64,000 nucleotides of DNA from JAOTZA01 sp965224065 (GTDB lineage: Bacteria > Acidobacteriota > Thermoanaerobaculia > Multivoradales > JAHEKO01), in assembly GCA_965224065.1 (NCBI GenBank), contig CBDCYF010000005.1:2108001-2172000 (forward strand), in the 5' to 3' direction. Position numbers and translations under genes: made by a program. Below, piece after piece: positions 51,729-59,687 of the stretch. The stretch's first letter is position 1. Each line of letters starts with the position of its first letter. The notes under the pieces were generated by a model. That model saw only the letters and a list, made by a program, of their open reading frames with translations, was not told where the DNA came from and did not search any database.

Positions 51729-53028
51729 CGCCCGCCGTCTTCAGAGCATCCAGAACATCGCCCTCGTGGCTCGGCGCGAATACCTGGCGCGAGTCAAGAC
51801 CAAGGGGTTCTGGATCGGGACCGTCGTCATGCCGGTCTTTATGGCCGCGTTGATGATCGTGCCGAGCATTCTTCTGGTCAAGACCAAATCGACTCTCGAA
51901 ACCGTGGTGGTCGATGAGACCGGCTTGCTGGCCGAAGACCTGCTCGCCGAATTCGAGTCTCCCGGGTCCGACCCGGTGAGCGAGCAGGCGTCGCGTATCT
52001 CGCTCGCCGCCGAGGACGCGGGTCCCGACCCGGAGGCCAAGAGGGCCGAGCTCGACCGGCGGGTTCTCGAGGGCGAGCTCGGTGCCTGGATCTGGATCGA
52101 CGACAAGACGATCTCCGAAGGCGACGTCGAGTATCACGCCGAAAGCGTGTCTAATTTCGTCACCCAATCGGTCCTGGAGCGTGCCCTCTCGCGCGTGGTA
52201 CGGCGTCACCGGCTCGAGGGCGCCGGCTACGACCCGGAAAAGGTGTCCGAGCTGGTTCGGTCGGTCGGCCTTTCGACGGTGCGAGTAACCGAGGAGGGCG
52301 GTAAACAGGAAGGCGCCGCGGCGGGGATCATCCTGGCTTTTGCGCTTTTTTTTATCCTCTACATCATCCTGCTCATCTACGGCCAGCAGGTTCTGCACGG
52401 GGTGATCGAGGAGAAGAGCTCGCGTATCGTCGAGGTGATCGTCTCGGCCGTCCGCCCCTTCGAGCTGATGATGGGCAAGCTGATCGGAATCTGCGGCGTC
52501 GCCTTGACCCAGACCTCCATCTGGATCGGCACGATGGTGGTGCTCACCCTGCCCGGTGTGGTCGCGGCGATGACCTGGCTGCCCGAAGAGGTCTCGATCC
52601 CCACCCTCGAGCCGGCTCTCCTGGTTCATTTTTTCCTGTTGTTTTTGCTCGGGTTTTTTCTCTTCGCCAGCATCTACGCAGCGATCGGCGCGGCCTTCAA
52701 CAGCATCCAGGAGGCACAGCAGGTCGCCGGCGCGGCTGTGGTGTTTGTCGTCGCCCCGTTTCTGTTCATGAACAGCGTCTTAAACGACCCCGACTCGACG
52801 ATGGCAGTGGTGGCGTCGCTGGTGCCGTTCCTGACTCCGCTGTTGATGCTGTTGCGCATCGCGATCAAGACCCCCCCGATGTGGCAGATCCTGCTGGGTT
52901 ATGTACTGACCACCGCTACGGTGCTGGCCTTGGTCGCGATTGCCGCGCGGATCTACCGGGTCGGCATCCTGATGTACGGCAAGAAGCCGACCCTGCAAGA
53001 GATCTGGCGCTGGCTGCGCTACGCGTAG
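51721..53028 (+). CDS. ABC-2 type permease (NatB-like)
   Basis: A 435-aa permease whose GTG at 51721 lies inside the end of the ATPase gene. The first segment (KGFWIGTVVMPVFMAALMIV) is followed by a large periplasmic loop of about 160 residues, then five or six closely spaced segments, with YGQQVLHGVIEEKSSRIVEV and VRPFELMMGKLIGICGV, the usual NatB-type conserved stretch. It forms one transporter with the preceding subunit. The substrate is not shown. Confidence 0.9.
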   Translation: MASARRLQSIQNIALVARREYLARVKTKGFWIGTVVMPVFMAALMIVPSILLVKTKSTLETVVVDETGLLAEDLLAEFESPGSDPVSEQASRISLAAEDAGPDPEAKRAELDRRVLEGELGAWIWIDDKTISEGDVEYHAESVSNFVTQSVLERALSRVVRRHRLEGAGYDPEKVSELVRSVGLSTVRVTEEGGKQEGAAAGIILAFALFFILYIILLIYGQQVLHGVIEEKSSRIVEVIVSAVRPFELMMGKLIGICGVALTQTSIWIGTMVVLTLPGVVAAMTWLPEEVSIPTLEPALLVHFFLLFLLGFFLFASIYAAIGAAFNSIQEAQQVAGAAVVFVVAPFLFMNSVLNDPDSTMAVVASLVPFLTPLLMLLRIAIKTPPMWQILLGYVLTTATVLALVAIAARIYRVGILMYGKKPTLQEIWRWLRYA

Positions 53029-53265
53029 CGCGTCGGTTTCATTCGCCGCCAGAGCGACGGTAGCGCTACTGTCAAGTCGCGGCAGCCCCGTGTGACCTCT
53101 GGCGAGAGTCGGCCTTGCCGGTGTCTGCCAACTTCCGACTACGGCAGCGCAGCTAACCGACTGCGATGCTCCTCCGCCGCTGCCCTTCAAAGAAACGGAA
53201 AACGGCGAACGTGTCCGTCTACTCCGATGCATGGAAACTCCTCAAATCGGTGGAGGCATTGAGAC

Positions 53266-54189
53266 GTGATCGAAACAACAAAGACATTCACGTGCTGGGA
53301 AGAAATACTCCGATCTGCTCGGACGCCTATTGCGCTCGTTTTGTTGTTGACCGCATCTCCCGCCCTTTCAGCGCCACAATTCCAGAAAGAACCCTATAGA
53401 GAGGAGCTCCGAGAGGACGCGGGCATCGGCAGCTTCGTCCTCACCGTGGAGGCTACGGGGGGCACGATCCGCTACACCATCACTGGTGGCGACCCGGATG
53501 GCGTCTTCAACCTCGACAACTCAACCGGAACAATCACTCTGGCAAAGGCATTGAACTATGACTCTGTGCGTCAGTACGCGCTGACCGTCCAAGCTACCGA
53601 CTCCAGTGGAACAGATACGACAACAGTAACCGTCAAAGTGCGACCAAGAAGCATCGCTGAGCTGATCGGCCAAACCAAACCCATGACAGCCGTGTTGTTC
53701 TCAATGCAGGAGCGCAACAGCTTTGAAGTCGTAAAGAACCCAACCTCGACAGACTCAGCCGTGGGACTCATCAATCAAAATCAGGCGGGCGAAACTGCCG
53801 GGATCTTAATCGCTGCCGAAGCACCATTCGCGTTTCCGGTGGTGGACAAATTCTGCGACGGCTGCGTAGTCCCCATCGGGGCCTGGTTTGGCGTTAACCT
53901 TACGACAGGAGGCGGCGAGGATGTAAGTGATGTAGGTCTCGCTGCGGGTTTTAGTTTCTCCTTTCTTTCGGCTAACCGAATAAACCGGGTCCGTTCGGGA
54001 GGAGGGGCAGGGCTGTCCGGCTCCGCCAGGCTACTTTTGGGAGCTCTTTACGGAGAAGTGGCTTCGCTTGGCCCGAAAAATCCTACTGAGACCCTCGAAG
54101 TCGGAGACCCCTACCCCGTGGCGGACTCTTTGCCGCTCAACCGAAACAAACAAGTCTCTTTCACCGCGGGCTTCGGTTTCCGATTCTAG
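53266..54189 (+). CDS. Secreted cadherin-domain protein with beta-barrel-like C-terminus
   Basis: A 307-aa exported protein, GTG start, signal ALVLLLTASPALSA. Residues about 45-125 are a cadherin-type Ca-binding domain: EDAGIGSFVLTVEA, GDPDGVFNLDNSTGTITLAK, ALNYDSVRQYALTVQATDSS. The C-terminal half has amphipathic strands and ends in SFTAGFGFRF, a terminal Phe as in outer-membrane barrels. The base composition is visibly less GC-rich than its neighbours. The upstream gap (53029-53265) holds no gene I can support. Confidence 0.65.
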   Translation: MIETTKTFTCWEEILRSARTPIALVLLLTASPALSAPQFQKEPYREELREDAGIGSFVLTVEATGGTIRYTITGGDPDGVFNLDNSTGTITLAKALNYDSVRQYALTVQATDSSGTDTTTVTVKVRPRSIAELIGQTKPMTAVLFSMQERNSFEVVKNPTSTDSAVGLINQNQAGETAGILIAAEAPFAFPVVDKFCDGCVVPIGAWFGVNLTTGGGEDVSDVGLAAGFSFSFLSANRINRVRSGGGAGLSGSARLLLGALYGEVASLGPKNPTETLEVGDPYPVADSLPLNRNKQVSFTAGFGFRF

Positions 54190-54277
54190 TCAGCCTTTCG
54201 AGCGCGCCGAACCGCATCTCGGGCCGGACAACGGCCACCACCGCACCCACCACCGCCGGGCCGCCCGCTGCGGTAGA

Positions 54278-54303
54278 CTCCCCCGAATCACTTTACGGGG
54301 GAG
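54278..54303 (+). promoter_or_regulatory. Hairpin covering the ribosome site of the CNT transporter gene
   Basis: A perfect 8-bp stem (CTCCCCCG / CGGGGGAG) with a 10-base loop (AATCACTTTA) ends 12 bp before the ATG. The 3' arm contains most of the Shine-Dalgarno sequence GGGGGAGG, so folding would hide it. No T run follows, so it is not a terminator. Confidence 0.5.
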
Positions 54304-54315
54304 GTACCAGTCGAA

Positions 54316-55923
54316 ATGCAGTGGGTCAGCATCCTGGGTCTGCTCGCGCTTCTGGGGGTCGCATGGGCGATCTCGCTTCACCGCACCGACATCAAGATCC
54401 GAACGGTGGTCTGGGGCCTCGGTCTCCAGTTTCTCTTTGCGCTGATCATCCTCGGCCGGGGCGACTGGAGCTTTGTCGGCATGGCGGTGCTCGCGCTCTT
54501 GATCATCACGTACCTGTTCCACGGCGACAAAGAAGGCGGTGAGAGGCCCGCCTGGACCACCATCGGCGCCGTGGTGGGAAGCGGTGCGTTGGCCGGCTAC
54601 CTGCTCTACCGGTTTGCTGCGCCCGCCGTGGCGGGCTGGGCTGCGCTCGCGCTCCTCGCCCTGCTCGCCCTGGGAGCGGCGCTCAAGATCGGCTCCCCCA
54701 TCGTTCGCAAAGTCGGGATCTCGCTATTTCTGATCCTCGGCCTGACCTATCTGGTGGCAAACAGCTTTAACGGTCAGGTGATCTTTGACGGCTTGACCGA
54801 CCGGGTGGCGAACTTTTTGAACCTCTCCGACTACGGCGCGCGGTTTCTCTTTGGCAACCTCGCCGACCCGGAAAAGGGCATCGGGTTTCTGTTTGCCTTC
54901 AAGGTGTTGCCGACTATCGTCTTTTTTGGCGGCTTTATGGCCGTTCTCTACTACCTCGGCATCATGCAGAAAGTGATCGAGGCCATGGCCCGCTTTATGC
55001 GCTGGACGATCGGCACTTCCGGAGCCGAGACACTTTCGTGCTCGGCCAATGTCTTTGTCGGTCAGACCGAGGCGCCGCTCCTGATCAAGCCCTTTCTGGG
55101 AAAGATGACCAACTCCGAGCTCCTGACCATCATGGTGGGCGGCTTTGCGACCATCGCCGGCGGCGTGCTGGCCGGCTATATCGGCATGGGCGTGCCGGCC
55201 GGGCACCTGATCGCGGCCAGCGTCATGTCGGCACCGGCGGCGCTGGTGATCGGCAAGATCATCTACCCCGAGCTCGAACACTCGGCCACCGCGGGAGACG
55301 TCAAGCTGCCCGAGATCGACGCCGGCGGCAACGTCATCGAGGCGGCGACCAACGGGATCACCGACGGCTTGAAGCTGGCAGTCAACGTCGGCGCCATGTT
55401 GCTGGGATTTATCGCCCTGATCGCCGTCGCCGACGTGGTCCTCAACTTTCTCGACTCACTGATCGACGGACGACTGCTGGGGGGCGAGCTGCGCACCTAC
55501 TCGAGCGGCGGGCTGTCGCCGGTGACCCAGGAGTTCGCCGGCTTCTTCCCGGGCTCGCTCCAGACCTTTTTTGGCAACGTGCTGCGGCCGCTGGCCTGGC
55601 TGATGGGCGTGCCGTGGGAAGACGCCGCCGCGGTGGGGAACCTGCTGGGGATCAAACTCTCGCTCAACGAGTTTGTCGCCTACGGCCAGCTCGGGACCTA
55701 CATCAATCAGGACGCCATCGGCCCGCGGGCGACCGTCATCTCGACCTACGCCCTGTGCGGCTTCGCCAACTTCTCGTCGATCGGGATCCAGATCGGCGGC
55801 ATCGCGGCGATCGCGCCGGAGCGCAAGAGCGATCTGGCGCGGATCGGTCTGCGGGCGATGCTCGGCGGGGCGATCGCCTCCTGGATCACCGCGACCATCG
55901 CCGGGATCCTGGTAGCGACCTGA
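54316..55923 (+). CDS. Concentrative nucleoside transporter (CNT/NupC family)
   Basis: A 535-aa polytopic membrane protein importing nucleosides with H+ or Na+. Family blocks are FGNLADPEKGIGFLFAFKVL, PTIVFFGGFMAVLYYLGIMQ, GTSGAETLSCSANVFVGQTE (substrate loop), APLLIKPFLGKMTNSEL, AGYIGMGVPAGHLIAASVMS, FNSIGIQ-like NFSSIGIQIGGI and GAIASWITATIAGIL. It is longer than E. coli NupC (about 400 aa), with extra N-terminal membrane segments (54316-54760). A stem over its ribosome site may control translation. Confidence 0.92.
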   Translation: MQWVSILGLLALLGVAWAISLHRTDIKIRTVVWGLGLQFLFALIILGRGDWSFVGMAVLALLIITYLFHGDKEGGERPAWTTIGAVVGSGALAGYLLYRFAAPAVAGWAALALLALLALGAALKIGSPIVRKVGISLFLILGLTYLVANSFNGQVIFDGLTDRVANFLNLSDYGARFLFGNLADPEKGIGFLFAFKVLPTIVFFGGFMAVLYYLGIMQKVIEAMARFMRWTIGTSGAETLSCSANVFVGQTEAPLLIKPFLGKMTNSELLTIMVGGFATIAGGVLAGYIGMGVPAGHLIAASVMSAPAALVIGKIIYPELEHSATAGDVKLPEIDAGGNVIEAATNGITDGLKLAVNVGAMLLGFIALIAVADVVLNFLDSLIDGRLLGGELRTYSSGGLSPVTQEFAGFFPGSLQTFFGNVLRPLAWLMGVPWEDAAAVGNLLGIKLSLNEFVAYGQLGTYINQDAIGPRATVISTYALCGFANFSSIGIQIGGIAAIAPERKSDLARIGLRAMLGGAIASWITATIAGILVAT

Positions 55924-55966
55924 GCAACACCACGATCGACGGACCGACCCGCTGACCGCAACGCCA

Positions 55967-56080
55967 AACGGCCGGCGGGGACGCCCGCCCAACGGCCGGC
56001 AGAGGCGCCGGCCGTTTTCAAGGGCGCGAGCCGGCAAATCGTCCCAACGACTGAAGCGGCCGCCGCCTCTGGCGGCCGTT
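55967..56080. repeat. REP-like palindromic elements, cluster 5
   Basis: Two minus-orientation type 1 copies (55967-55990 and 55991-56014, the first diverged) and one plus-orientation copy (56052-56080, identical to the copy at 47079). They lie between the CNT gene and the truncated gene at 56127. No other structure is visible in this gap. Confidence 0.75.
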
Positions 56081-56126
56081 CGGAGGCCGGAGCCGCGCCG
56101 GCCGTGCTAACCGGCGATGTTCGCCC

Positions 56127-56350
56127 CTACTGTGGCCCCATCGAACGAAGCCTGTAACCCTTGGGCGGTTCGAAGGCATCCGGGTCGAGGGTCTGGCGCC
56201 TGGCCGAGCGCAGGGCGGTCTCGCCCTCGAGCGACCCATCGTAGTCATCGAACTCCCGGGTGACCACCGGGAAGCCACCGAGCTCTTTCATGTGCTCGAA
56301 GGCGGGGTCGCCTTCCGCGTGGCGAAGGGACGAGCTCCGCTTTCGCCGTC
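56127..56350 (-). pseudogene. C-terminal remnant of a DUF4412-like secreted protein
   Basis: On the minus strand the frame reads GDPAFEHMKELGGFPVVTRE, FDDYDGSLEGETALRSARRQ, TLDPDAFEPPKGYRLRSMG and then stops at 56127. This is the usual end of DUF4412-type proteins ('LGGFPV...LDxxxFxxPxGYKxxSM'). Upstream the frame turns to Arg-rich nonsense and meets a stop by 56355, so the signal peptide and most of the domain are lost. It sits between a REP-like cluster and the threonine dehydrogenase gene. Confidence 0.5.
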
Positions 56351-56409
56351 GGCGCGCTGCGATACCATCGGCTCTCTATATGAGCGTCTTGGGCCCGACA
56401 GGCTAAGGA

Positions 56410-57363
56410 ATGAAGCGCGTTCTGGTGACCGGCGCGCTGGGCCAGATCGGCTCAGAGATCGTGCCCGCGCTGCGGAAACGCTATGGGGCCGACAATGTCG
56501 TTGCTTCCGACATCCGTATGCCGCCCGATTCGGCCGGAACCAACGGACCATTCGAGTTTGTGGACTGCACCAACTTCGCCCGCATCCGCGAAGCGGTCCA
56601 GCGGCACGACGTCGACGCGATTTTTCATCTGGCAGCGGTCTTGTCGGCGGTGGCCGAAGAAAAGCCGCAGGTCGCCTGGGACGTCAACATGGGGGGCCTT
56701 TACCGGGTTCTGGAGGTCGCCCGGCAGAGCGGCTGCTCGATCTTTTTTCCCAGCTCGATCGGCGCCTTTGGCCCCACCACCCCGGCGGTCGACACCCCCC
56801 AGGACACGGCGCAGCGGCCGACTACGATGTACGGGGTCACAAAGGTCGCCGGTGAGCTGCTTTGCGACTACTACTACAAGAGGTTCCGGGTCGACGCGCG
56901 CGGCGTGCGCTTCCCCGGGCTCATCTCGCATGTCGCGCCACCCGGCGGCGGCACCACCGACTACGCGGTGGAGATCTTCTACCAGGCGATTCGCTACCAG
57001 CACTATCGGTGCTTTCTGGCCCCCGAGACCCGGCTCGACATGATGTACATGCCCGATGCCGTGAGGGCGGCGATCGAGGTAATGGAAGCCGATCCGGCGC
57101 GTCTGGTCCATCGCAACGCCTTCAATATCACCGCGATGAATTTCACCCCGGAGGAGCTGGCGGCCGAGATTCAAACCCACATTGCCGATTTCCGTATCGA
57201 GTACGAAGTCGATCCGGTACGCCAGGAGATCGCCGACTCCTGGCCCGACTCGATCGACGACGGCGCCGCACGCGAGGAGTGGGACTGGCAGCCGGTCTAC
57301 GATCTTCCCGCGCTCACTCGCGACATGCTCGATAAGCTCGGCGAAAGACTCGCTGGAGGGTAG
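56410..57363 (+). CDS. tdh: L-threonine 3-dehydrogenase, short-chain (epimerase-like) type
   Basis: A 317-aa NAD enzyme that oxidises threonine to 2-amino-3-oxobutyrate. It is the GalE-like SDR form, not the zinc form: NAD loop LVTGALGQIGSEIVPALR, FHLAAVLSAVAEEKPQVAWD, FPSSIGAFGP and the YGVTKVAGE pair (Tyr and Lys). The later FRVDARGVRFPGLISHVAPP and TTDYAVEIFYQAI match this family. Its stop is two bases from the kbl start, and the pathway match with Kbl supports the assignment. Confidence in the symbol is lower than in the pathway. Confidence 0.88.
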   Translation: MKRVLVTGALGQIGSEIVPALRKRYGADNVVASDIRMPPDSAGTNGPFEFVDCTNFARIREAVQRHDVDAIFHLAAVLSAVAEEKPQVAWDVNMGGLYRVLEVARQSGCSIFFPSSIGAFGPTTPAVDTPQDTAQRPTTMYGVTKVAGELLCDYYYKRFRVDARGVRFPGLISHVAPPGGGTTDYAVEIFYQAIRYQHYRCFLAPETRLDMMYMPDAVRAAIEVMEADPARLVHRNAFNITAMNFTPEELAAEIQTHIADFRIEYEVDPVRQEIADSWPDSIDDGAAREEWDWQPVYDLPALTRDMLDKLGERLAGG

Positions 57364-57365
57364 CC

Positions 57366-58595
57366 ATGCCTTGTGACCGCCTGGACGCCGCGCTCGATGC
57401 GATCGTCACCGAGCTCGAAGAGCAAGGCACCGCGAAGGGCGCCGAAACCGAGATCGTCGAGGTGATTCCGGCGGCGGGCGCAAACGGACCGCGTGTCCGC
57501 CTTGCCGACGAGGGCGACAAACTCTTTCTGCGTATGAACTCGAACGGCTATCTGGGGATGGCCGACCGGCCGGAGGTGATCGAGGCGGAAGAGCGGGCCA
57601 CCCGGAAGTTTGGCGCCGGCCCCGGAGCGGTGCGTTTTATCAGCGGCACCTACCGGCCGCACGTCGAGCTCGAAAAAAGGCTCGCCGAGTTTCACGGGCG
57701 CGACGCCGGGATGATCTTCAGCTCCGCCTACGCCACCATGGTCGGTCTTCTGGCGCCCTTGATCACCGCCGAGACCGCGGTGGTGAGCGACGAGCTCAAC
57801 CACAACTGCATCATCAACGCCATGCGGCTGGCGCGGCCCAAGGTCAAGAAGATCTATAAACACTCGGATCTCGCCGACCTCGAGCACAAGCTGGAGGAAG
57901 TGGCGGACCAGGCCGACCGCGTGATCCTGGTCACCGACGGAATTTTCAGTATGCGCGGCGACTGGGCACCCCTGGCCGAGATTCTCGCTCTGGCGCGCCG
58001 GTTCGATGATCGATTCCCGGAGAATGTCGTGGTCCTGGTCGACGACTCCCACGGGGTCGGGGCCTTTGGCGCCACCGGCCGCGGCACCGAGGAGCACACC
58101 ACGAGCGGGCCGGCCGATATTCTGGTCGGGACCCTCGGCAAGGCGTTCGGGGTCAACGGCGGCTACGTCGTCGGCACCACGAGCCTGGTGCGCTATCTGC
58201 GCGAGACCGCACCGATGTACATCTACTCGAATCCCATCACCGTCGGCGAGGCGGCCGCGGCCCTTGCATCGATCAACACCGTCGATTCCGACTCCGGGCG
58301 GGCGATGTTGGACCACCTCCGCTCCATGACCCGGCGGTTCGAGCAGGGGCTCCTCGATCTGGGCTACGAGACCATATCCGGCGAGCATCCGGTCGTGCCC
58401 CTGATGGTGCGCGACACCGCGAAGATCGCCGCCCTGGTGCGCCATCTCTACGATAACGGCATCCTCGCCACCGGGCTCAACTACCCGGTGGTGCCCAAGG
58501 GTAACGAGGAGATCCGTTTCCAGGTCTCGGCCGCTCACACCCCGGCCGACATCGACTCGACCCTCGAAGTCTTGGCGACATTTCCCGGCCGTTAG
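57366..58595 (+). CDS. kbl: 2-amino-3-ketobutyrate CoA ligase (glycine C-acetyltransferase)
   Basis: A 409-aa PLP enzyme of the alpha-oxoamine synthase family. It cleaves 2-amino-3-oxobutyrate with CoA to glycine and acetyl-CoA. Visible features: NSNGYLGMADRPEV, GAGPGAVRFISGTYRPH, SDELNHNCIINAMRLARPK, VDDSHGVGAFGATGRGTEE and the PLP lysine in VGTLGKAFGVNGGYVVG. The gene begins two bases after the dehydrogenase gene. Other family members (BioF, HemA) are less likely given the neighbour. Confidence 0.93.
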   Translation: MPCDRLDAALDAIVTELEEQGTAKGAETEIVEVIPAAGANGPRVRLADEGDKLFLRMNSNGYLGMADRPEVIEAEERATRKFGAGPGAVRFISGTYRPHVELEKRLAEFHGRDAGMIFSSAYATMVGLLAPLITAETAVVSDELNHNCIINAMRLARPKVKKIYKHSDLADLEHKLEEVADQADRVILVTDGIFSMRGDWAPLAEILALARRFDDRFPENVVVLVDDSHGVGAFGATGRGTEEHTTSGPADILVGTLGKAFGVNGGYVVGTTSLVRYLRETAPMYIYSNPITVGEAAAALASINTVDSDSGRAMLDHLRSMTRRFEQGLLDLGYETISGEHPVVPLMVRDTAKIAALVRHLYDNGILATGLNYPVVPKGNEEIRFQVSAAHTPADIDSTLEVLATFPGR

Positions 58596-58678
58596 CGCAC
58601 ACGACGGGAACCCCGGCACACTCTCGGCAGTCTAACCGGACATCGAGAACGCTCTCATCACCGAGAGAGGGGGTCGAA

Positions 58679-59311
58679 ATGCCGGAGCAGACGACACTGA
58701 TGACGTGGATGAACGAGGGCGGTTGGGTGATGTGGATCCTCCTCGGCTTCTCGCTGGCCACGGTGACCGTCGCGGTCCAGAGATGGCTGGTGTTCCGCCG
58801 GGCGCTGCGACCCGCCGAAACCGTGCTGATCTCGGTTCGCGACACGCTCGCGCGTGCCCCTGGCGACCGCGCGGCGGCGGCGCGACGAGCGAACGAGCAC
58901 ACCGGCGCGGTGGCGCGGTTGGTCGAGTCGGGCCTGCGGCGGACCGAATCCGACCCGGAACGGTTCGAGCGCTACCTCGAAGGGATCGCCCTCGGTCACC
59001 TGAGGCGTCTGCGCCGAGGCTTGCCGATCCTGGCTTCGACAGCGGTCACCGCGCCGCTGATCGGTTTTCTCGGGACGGTGACCGGCATGATGGCCTCTTT
59101 TGAGGCACTGGCGGAATTCGGCATAAGCGATCCGACGATGGTGGCGCTGGGCATCAAGGAAGCGCTGACCACCACCGCGGCCGGCTTGATCGTGGCGGTG
59201 CCGGCACAGCTCCTGCTTCAGTACTTCTCGAGCCGACTGACCCACCTGGAAAGCGAGCTCGAGACGGCCGGCAATTTCCTGCTCGACCTCGAGCGAGTGG
59301 AGTCCGGCTAA
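58679..59311 (+). CDS. MotA/TolQ/ExbB-family proton-channel protein
   Basis: A 210-aa inner-membrane protein. One N-terminal segment (GGWVMWILLGFSLATVTVAV) and two C-terminal segments (GLPILASTAVTAPLIGFLGT, TTTAAGLIVAVPAQLLLQYF) carry the family's 'PLxGLLGTVxGM' and 'ALxTTAxGLxVAIPA' motifs. It would form the stator of a TonB- or Tol-type system. No ExbD/TolR partner is next to it; the next gene is on the other strand and overlaps its stop by 4 bp. Confidence 0.88.
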   Translation: MPEQTTLMTWMNEGGWVMWILLGFSLATVTVAVQRWLVFRRALRPAETVLISVRDTLARAPGDRAAAARRANEHTGAVARLVESGLRRTESDPERFERYLEGIALGHLRRLRRGLPILASTAVTAPLIGFLGTVTGMMASFEALAEFGISDPTMVALGIKEALTTTAAGLIVAVPAQLLLQYFSSRLTHLESELETAGNFLLDLERVESG

Positions 59312-59679
59312 CGGATCAACGACCAGAAGACGCCAAAGATCCCTACGAACCCGATCAGGACGTAGACGACCGCTATCCAGGGGTTGGGATCGCCGCTCAG
59401 GATCTCGGCAGCAAACCCCTGGACAAAGACGCCCAGCAGCCCAGCACCGATGAACTGAAAAAAGACGTTCTCGCGGTTGCGACCGGCCGTTCTCAGAAGC
59501 CGGCTAGCGTACTGGACGTCCTTTTTGAGAACCAGGGGATGGTTTCTCGATTTGGCGGCGGCCACCGACTCGCGGATGATCCGCTCGCCGTACCGGCGCA
59601 TCTCACGCACGGCCAGAGCGCGGGCGTTCTCGTGAAAGCTGATCTCGTCGCGATCGGCGGATGCGTGAGTCTCTTCCAC
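59308..59679 (-). CDS. Small membrane protein with a histone-fold-like N-terminal domain
   Basis: A 123-aa protein, GTG start at 59679. Residues about 12-62 (ISFHENARALAVREMRRYGE, RIIRESVAAAKSRNHPLVLK, KDVQYASRLL) line up by eye with archaeal histones: a long central helix with the YG pair, 'A..AK', then 'V..DV..A..L'. Two membrane helices follow (FFQFIGAGLLGVFVQGFAAE, IAVVYVLIGFVGIFGVFW). It begins 8 bp after the HMGL-TM stop, so they form an operon. A DNA-binding or assembly role in the membrane is inference. Confidence 0.6.
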   Translation of the reverse strand: MEETHASADRDEISFHENARALAVREMRRYGERIIRESVAAAKSRNHPLVLKKDVQYASRLLRTAGRNRENVFFQFIGAGLLGVFVQGFAAEILSGDPNPWIAVVYVLIGFVGIFGVFWSLIR

Positions 59680-59687
59680 GGCCTTGC

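Noticed and set aside
53166..53399. A 77-codon plus-strand frame before the cadherin-domain gene
   Set aside because: No ribosome site, no motif, and it overlaps the signal peptide of the next gene in another frame.
56018..56278. An 86-codon minus-strand frame over cluster 5
   Set aside because: Arg/Pro-rich translation of REP-like elements; the neighbouring frame carries the DUF4412-like remnant instead.
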